Shown here piece after piece: positions 32,302 to 34,566 of a DNA stretch of 34,566 bases. A program made the translations under genes and the position numbers. The notes below the pieces were generated by a model, which had not been told where the DNA came from, searched no databases, and saw only the letters and a list, made by a program, of their open reading frames with translations. The stretch's first letter is position 1; every line of letters starts with the position of its first letter. Source of the DNA: XN24 sp047921395 (lineage in GTDB: Bacteria > Pseudomonadota > Gammaproteobacteria > Steroidobacterales > XN24); the NCBI GenBank assembly GCA_047921395.1, contig JBLRWH010000021.1, positions 1 through 34,566 on the forward strand, in the 5' to 3' direction.

Positions 32302-33035
32302 CAGTCGCCCTTCTTCATGTCCAGGATGATGACATTGGCCGTCAGCCAGGCGCCGATCACGAGCAGGAAGTAGACGACGTCCCTGAGCTCGATGACGCCC
32401 TTCGAGAGCGAATCGAAGTGCGTCAGGAAACTCAGCGAGGCGATGGCGTCCACCAGGAACGCGGGCGCCCAGGCCGAGAAGACATCGAGCACCAGCGGGA
32501 AACCCGCCAGCAGGAACCCGAAACACACGACCACGGTCAGGATGAACGCGATCACCTGGTTCCGGGTCGTCGCCGAGATACACGCGCCGATCGCCAGGAA
32601 CCCGCCCGCCATCAGGAGGCTGCCGAGGTAGCCGGTCAGGATGGCGCCGTTGTCCGGCGCGCCGAGGAAGTTGACGGTCAGCCAGATCGGGAAGGTGAGC
32701 GCGAGCGCGATCCCGGTGAACAGCCAGGCGGCGAGAAACTTGCCGAGCACCGCCTCGCTGCGCTTCACCGGCAGCGTCATCAGCAGCTCGATGCTGCCGC
32801 TCTTGCGCTCTTCCGCCCACAGCCGCATCGACAGCGCCGGGACGAGGAACAGGTACAGCCACGGGTGGAAGCTGAAGAAGGGCAGCAGGTCGGCCTGGCC
32901 GCGCTCGTAGAAGCCGCCCAGGTAGAACGTGAACGCGCCGGCGCACACCAGGAAGATGATAATGAATACGTAGGCGACCGGGGTCGCGAAGTAGCTGGCG
33001 AACTCGCGCCGCAGGATGATGGCGATGTTTCTCAT
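32301..33035 (-). CDS. ABC transporter permease, GldF/ABC-2 type
   Basis: 244 aa with six membrane helices. ATG 33035 overlaps the ATPase stop (ATGA). N-terminus RNIAIILRREFASYFATPVAYVF and the later block ALSMRLWAEERKSGSIELLMTLPV are typical of ABC-2 permeases of the GldF/NosY type. With the ATPase upstream and the GldG-like protein downstream it forms the membrane part of a putative exporter. The substrate is unknown. Confidence 0.9.
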   Translation of the reverse strand: MRNIAIILRREFASYFATPVAYVFIIIFLVCAGAFTFYLGGFYERGQADLLPFFSFHPWLYLFLVPALSMRLWAEERKSGSIELLMTLPVKRSEAVLGKFLAAWLFTGIALALTFPIWLTVNFLGAPDNGAILTGYLGSLLMAGGFLAIGACISATTRNQVIAFILTVVVCFGFLLAGFPLVLDVFSAWAPAFLVDAIASLSFLTHFDSLSKGVIELRDVVYFLLVIGAWLTANVIILDMKKGD

Positions 33036-33757
33036 GCGCGCGTGCCCCCGAGCGTGATGTCGCGGAACACCTCCTCGAGGTCGTGGCGCGGCGAGCGCGC
33101 CGCCAGCGCCGCGGGGGTGTCGTCGGCGAGGATCCGGCCGTCGGCGATGATGATCGCCCGCGTGCACACGGCGTGCACCTCCTCGAGGATGTGCGTCGAG
33201 ATGACGATGGTCTTGCCCGGCGCCATCTCCCGGATCAGGCCGCGCACCTCGTGCTTCTGGTTCGGGTCGAGCCCGTCGGTCGGCTCGTCGAGGATGAGCA
33301 CCTCGGGATCGTGCAGGATGGCCTGCGCGAGGCCGACGCGGCGCCGGTATCCCTTCGACAGGGTCTCGATCGGCTGCTCGAGCACGCGGCCGAGCTGGAG
33401 GCGCTCGATGACCTCGGCCAGGCGCCGCCGGCGAGACTCGCCGGCCAGCCCCCGGAGGTCCGCGACGAAGCGCAGGAACGCAGCCGGGGTCATTTCCCCG
33501 TAGCTCGGCGCACCCTCGGGCAGGTAGCCGAGGCAGCGCTTCGCGGCGATCGGGTGGTGCTCGACGTCGTGGCCGCACACCGCGGCGTGCCCGCTGCTCG
33601 GCGCGAGAAAACCGGCGATCATTTTCATGGTCGTGGACTTGCCGGCGCCATTGGGGCCCAGGAAGCCGAGCACCTCGCCGGCGCCGACGCTGAAACTGAT
33701 CCCGTCGACCGCCACGAGGCTGCCGAACTGCTTGCAAAGACTGTCTGTCGTGATCAT
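33032..33757 (-). CDS. ABC transporter ATP-binding protein, GldA-like
   Basis: 241 aa. Start ATG 33757 (MITTDSLCKQFG); an upstream frame adds 17 atypical residues. Walker A GPNGAGKS at 34-41, signature LSKGY at 133-137 (the LSGGQ variant of the GldA/NatA group), Walker B VLILDEPTDGLDP at 153-165, and the switch histidine in ISTHILEEV. It powers the permease encoded next. It is the first gene of the long minus-strand run and is divergent from the CBS-domain gene; the 175-bp gap (33758-33932) should hold both promoters, but I could not identify them with confidence. Confidence 0.92.
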   Translation of the reverse strand: MITTDSLCKQFGSLVAVDGISFSVGAGEVLGFLGPNGAGKSTTMKMIAGFLAPSSGHAAVCGHDVEHHPIAAKRCLGYLPEGAPSYGEMTPAAFLRFVADLRGLAGESRRRRLAEVIERLQLGRVLEQPIETLSKGYRRRVGLAQAILHDPEVLILDEPTDGLDPNQKHEVRGLIREMAPGKTIVISTHILEEVHAVCTRAIIIADGRILADDTPAALAARSPRHDLEEVFRDITLGGTRA

Positions 33758-33932
33758 CGGAAAGAGATCCGGTTCGCGGCCAGCCGCATTATCCGCGCGG
33801 CGCGGCACGGTGGGCCACGCGCCGCTGTTTTACCATGCGCGGCAAAAATTTCAACGCGTGGCTGCGCGAACGCTTTGCGCCTCCCGGCAGGTTGGGGTAC
33901 CGTCAGGCTGAACGCTTGCGGGAGGGTGTGGC

Positions 33933-34364
33933 ATGCACACGATCCGGACGATCCTGAGGCAGAAGAAAAGCCCCGAAGTCTGGTTCGTCTCGCCCGAGGA
34001 CACGGTGCTCGAGGCGATTACCCGGATGGCCAAGCTACGCATCGGCGCGCTCCTGGTCATGGAGGGCGAGCACCTGGCGGGCATCGTGTCAGAGCGGGAC
34101 TATGCGCGGAAAATCATCCTGCAGGGCCGCCGTTCCGCCGAGACCCGCGTGGCCGAGATCATGACGGCGGAGGTGTCGACCACAACCCTGGACATGACGG
34201 CCCAGCAGTGCCTGGCCATGATGACCGAGGGCTATTTCCGGCACCTGCCCGTGATCGAGAATGAGCGCGTCGTCGGGCTGGTCTCGATCGGCGACCTCGT
34301 GAAGGCCGTGATTGCCGACCAGCAGGCGGTCATCGAGGAACTGGAACGCTATGTCACGGGCTGA
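33933..34364 (+). CDS. Two-CBS-domain protein
   Basis: 143 aa made almost wholly of a tandem CBS pair: domain 1 at about 18-68 (VLEAITRMAKLRIGALLVMEGEHLAGIVSERDYARKII), domain 2 at about 77-130 (CLAMMTEGYFRHLPVIENERVVGLVSIGDLVKAVI). CBS pairs bind adenine nucleotides and act as energy sensors. The stand-alone form has no known partner here. A GGAGGG sits 7 nt before the ATG. It is followed 25 nt later by the small PLDc_N gene, likely co-transcribed. Confidence 0.9.
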   Translation: MHTIRTILRQKKSPEVWFVSPEDTVLEAITRMAKLRIGALLVMEGEHLAGIVSERDYARKIILQGRRSAETRVAEIMTAEVSTTTLDMTAQQCLAMMTEGYFRHLPVIENERVVGLVSIGDLVKAVIADQQAVIEELERYVTG

Positions 34365-34389
34365 AACCCCCAAGGACTAGGAGGACGCC

Positions 34390-34566
34390 ATGCTGGAAGT
34401 CAGTGGCCTGTTTGGCCTGCTCATACTCATCCTGGACGTCTACGCGATCGTCAAGACCGTGCAGAGCAACGCCGGTACCGGGGCGAAGGTGGCCTGGATC
34501 GTGGTGATCCTGTTGCTGCCCGTGCTGGGGCTGCTGCTGTGGTTCCTGTTCGGCCCCAAGGGCTAG
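34390..34566 (+). CDS. Small PLDc_N-type membrane protein
   Basis: 58 aa, complete, ending with TAG at the last base of the window. The ATG is preceded by AGGAGG (34379-34384) at 5 nt, a near-perfect ribosome site. Two membrane helices (about 5-22 and 32-53) flank a short basic loop; the second half WIVVILLLPVLGLLLWFLFGPK is typical of the 'phospholipase D nuclease N-terminal' (PLDc_N) small proteins, which have no catalytic part. Function unknown. Confidence 0.85.
   Translation: MLEVSGLFGLLILILDVYAIVKTVQSNAGTGAKVAWIVVILLLPVLGLLLWFLFGPKG

Noticed and set aside
30361..32373. Long open frame on the plus strand opposite the gldG-like gene (670 codons)
   Set aside because: Antisense shadow: composition is Arg/Ala/Glu/Gln-rich without motifs, while the minus strand has clear family motifs and start/stop coupling. 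The same applies to frames at 24259-25917 and 28025-29674.

Overview
The window is GC-rich, densely coding DNA that looks like a gammaproteobacterial chromosome. The best lineage markers are the glrK-qseG-glrR signalling locus, an icd-aceK pair, a CusCBA/CusRS copper or silver efflux locus and a Gram-negative porin. I cannot name the genus. No tRNA, rRNA, CRISPR array or prophage was seen. The only mobile element is a degenerate group II intron.

Layout. (1) About 1-8000, plus strand: the 3' end of a TolC-type gene, then cusB, an enlarged cusA, a DUF411 metal-binding lipoprotein and a membrane-anchored c-type cytochrome with a His-rich tail. Almost all of these genes overlap by 4 nt, so they form one heavy-metal export operon. 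(2) 8045-10514: a methyltransferase remnant, then cusS and cusR on the minus strand. A perfect 9+9 palindrome of the CopR/CusR type lies upstream of cusR, facing a small secreted protein of unknown function. (3) 11387-12067: an orphan CbiM-like membrane protein. (4) 12108-16418: two GTGTC-N6-GACAC palindromes and a sigma-54 -24/-12 promoter precede a secreted EF-hand protein. The glrK-qseG-glrR operon follows, and its regulator is a sigma-54 activator, so the locus looks self-contained. (5) 16515-18664: a DUF2057 lipoprotein, then a porin preceded by a PhoB-type box at ideal distance from a -10 element and followed by a strong terminator. (6) 18668-19855: a group IIC intron directly behind that terminator, with its reverse transcriptase reduced by an in-frame internal deletion. 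(7) 20052-21980: a DUF302 protein and an M17 aminopeptidase, divergent.

(8) 21972-33757, all minus strand. Upstream to downstream: an ABC exporter-like cassette (ATPase, permease, GldG-like protein, DUF4340 protein, all overlapping), a lipoprotein-type oligopeptidase B, a UMF1-family MFS transporter, icd, aceK and a DUF1461 membrane protein. Icd keeps the serine that AceK phosphorylates, so the pair forms a TCA/glyoxylate branch-point switch. (9) 33933-34566, plus strand: a two-CBS-domain protein and a 58-residue PLDc_N membrane protein that ends on the last base of the window.

The observations most worth following are the predicted GlrR/sigma-54 control of the EF-hand gene, the Pho-type promoter of the porin, the CusR-type operator shared with an unknown secreted protein, and the truncated IIC intron. 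These rest on motifs read by eye; no database search was possible.
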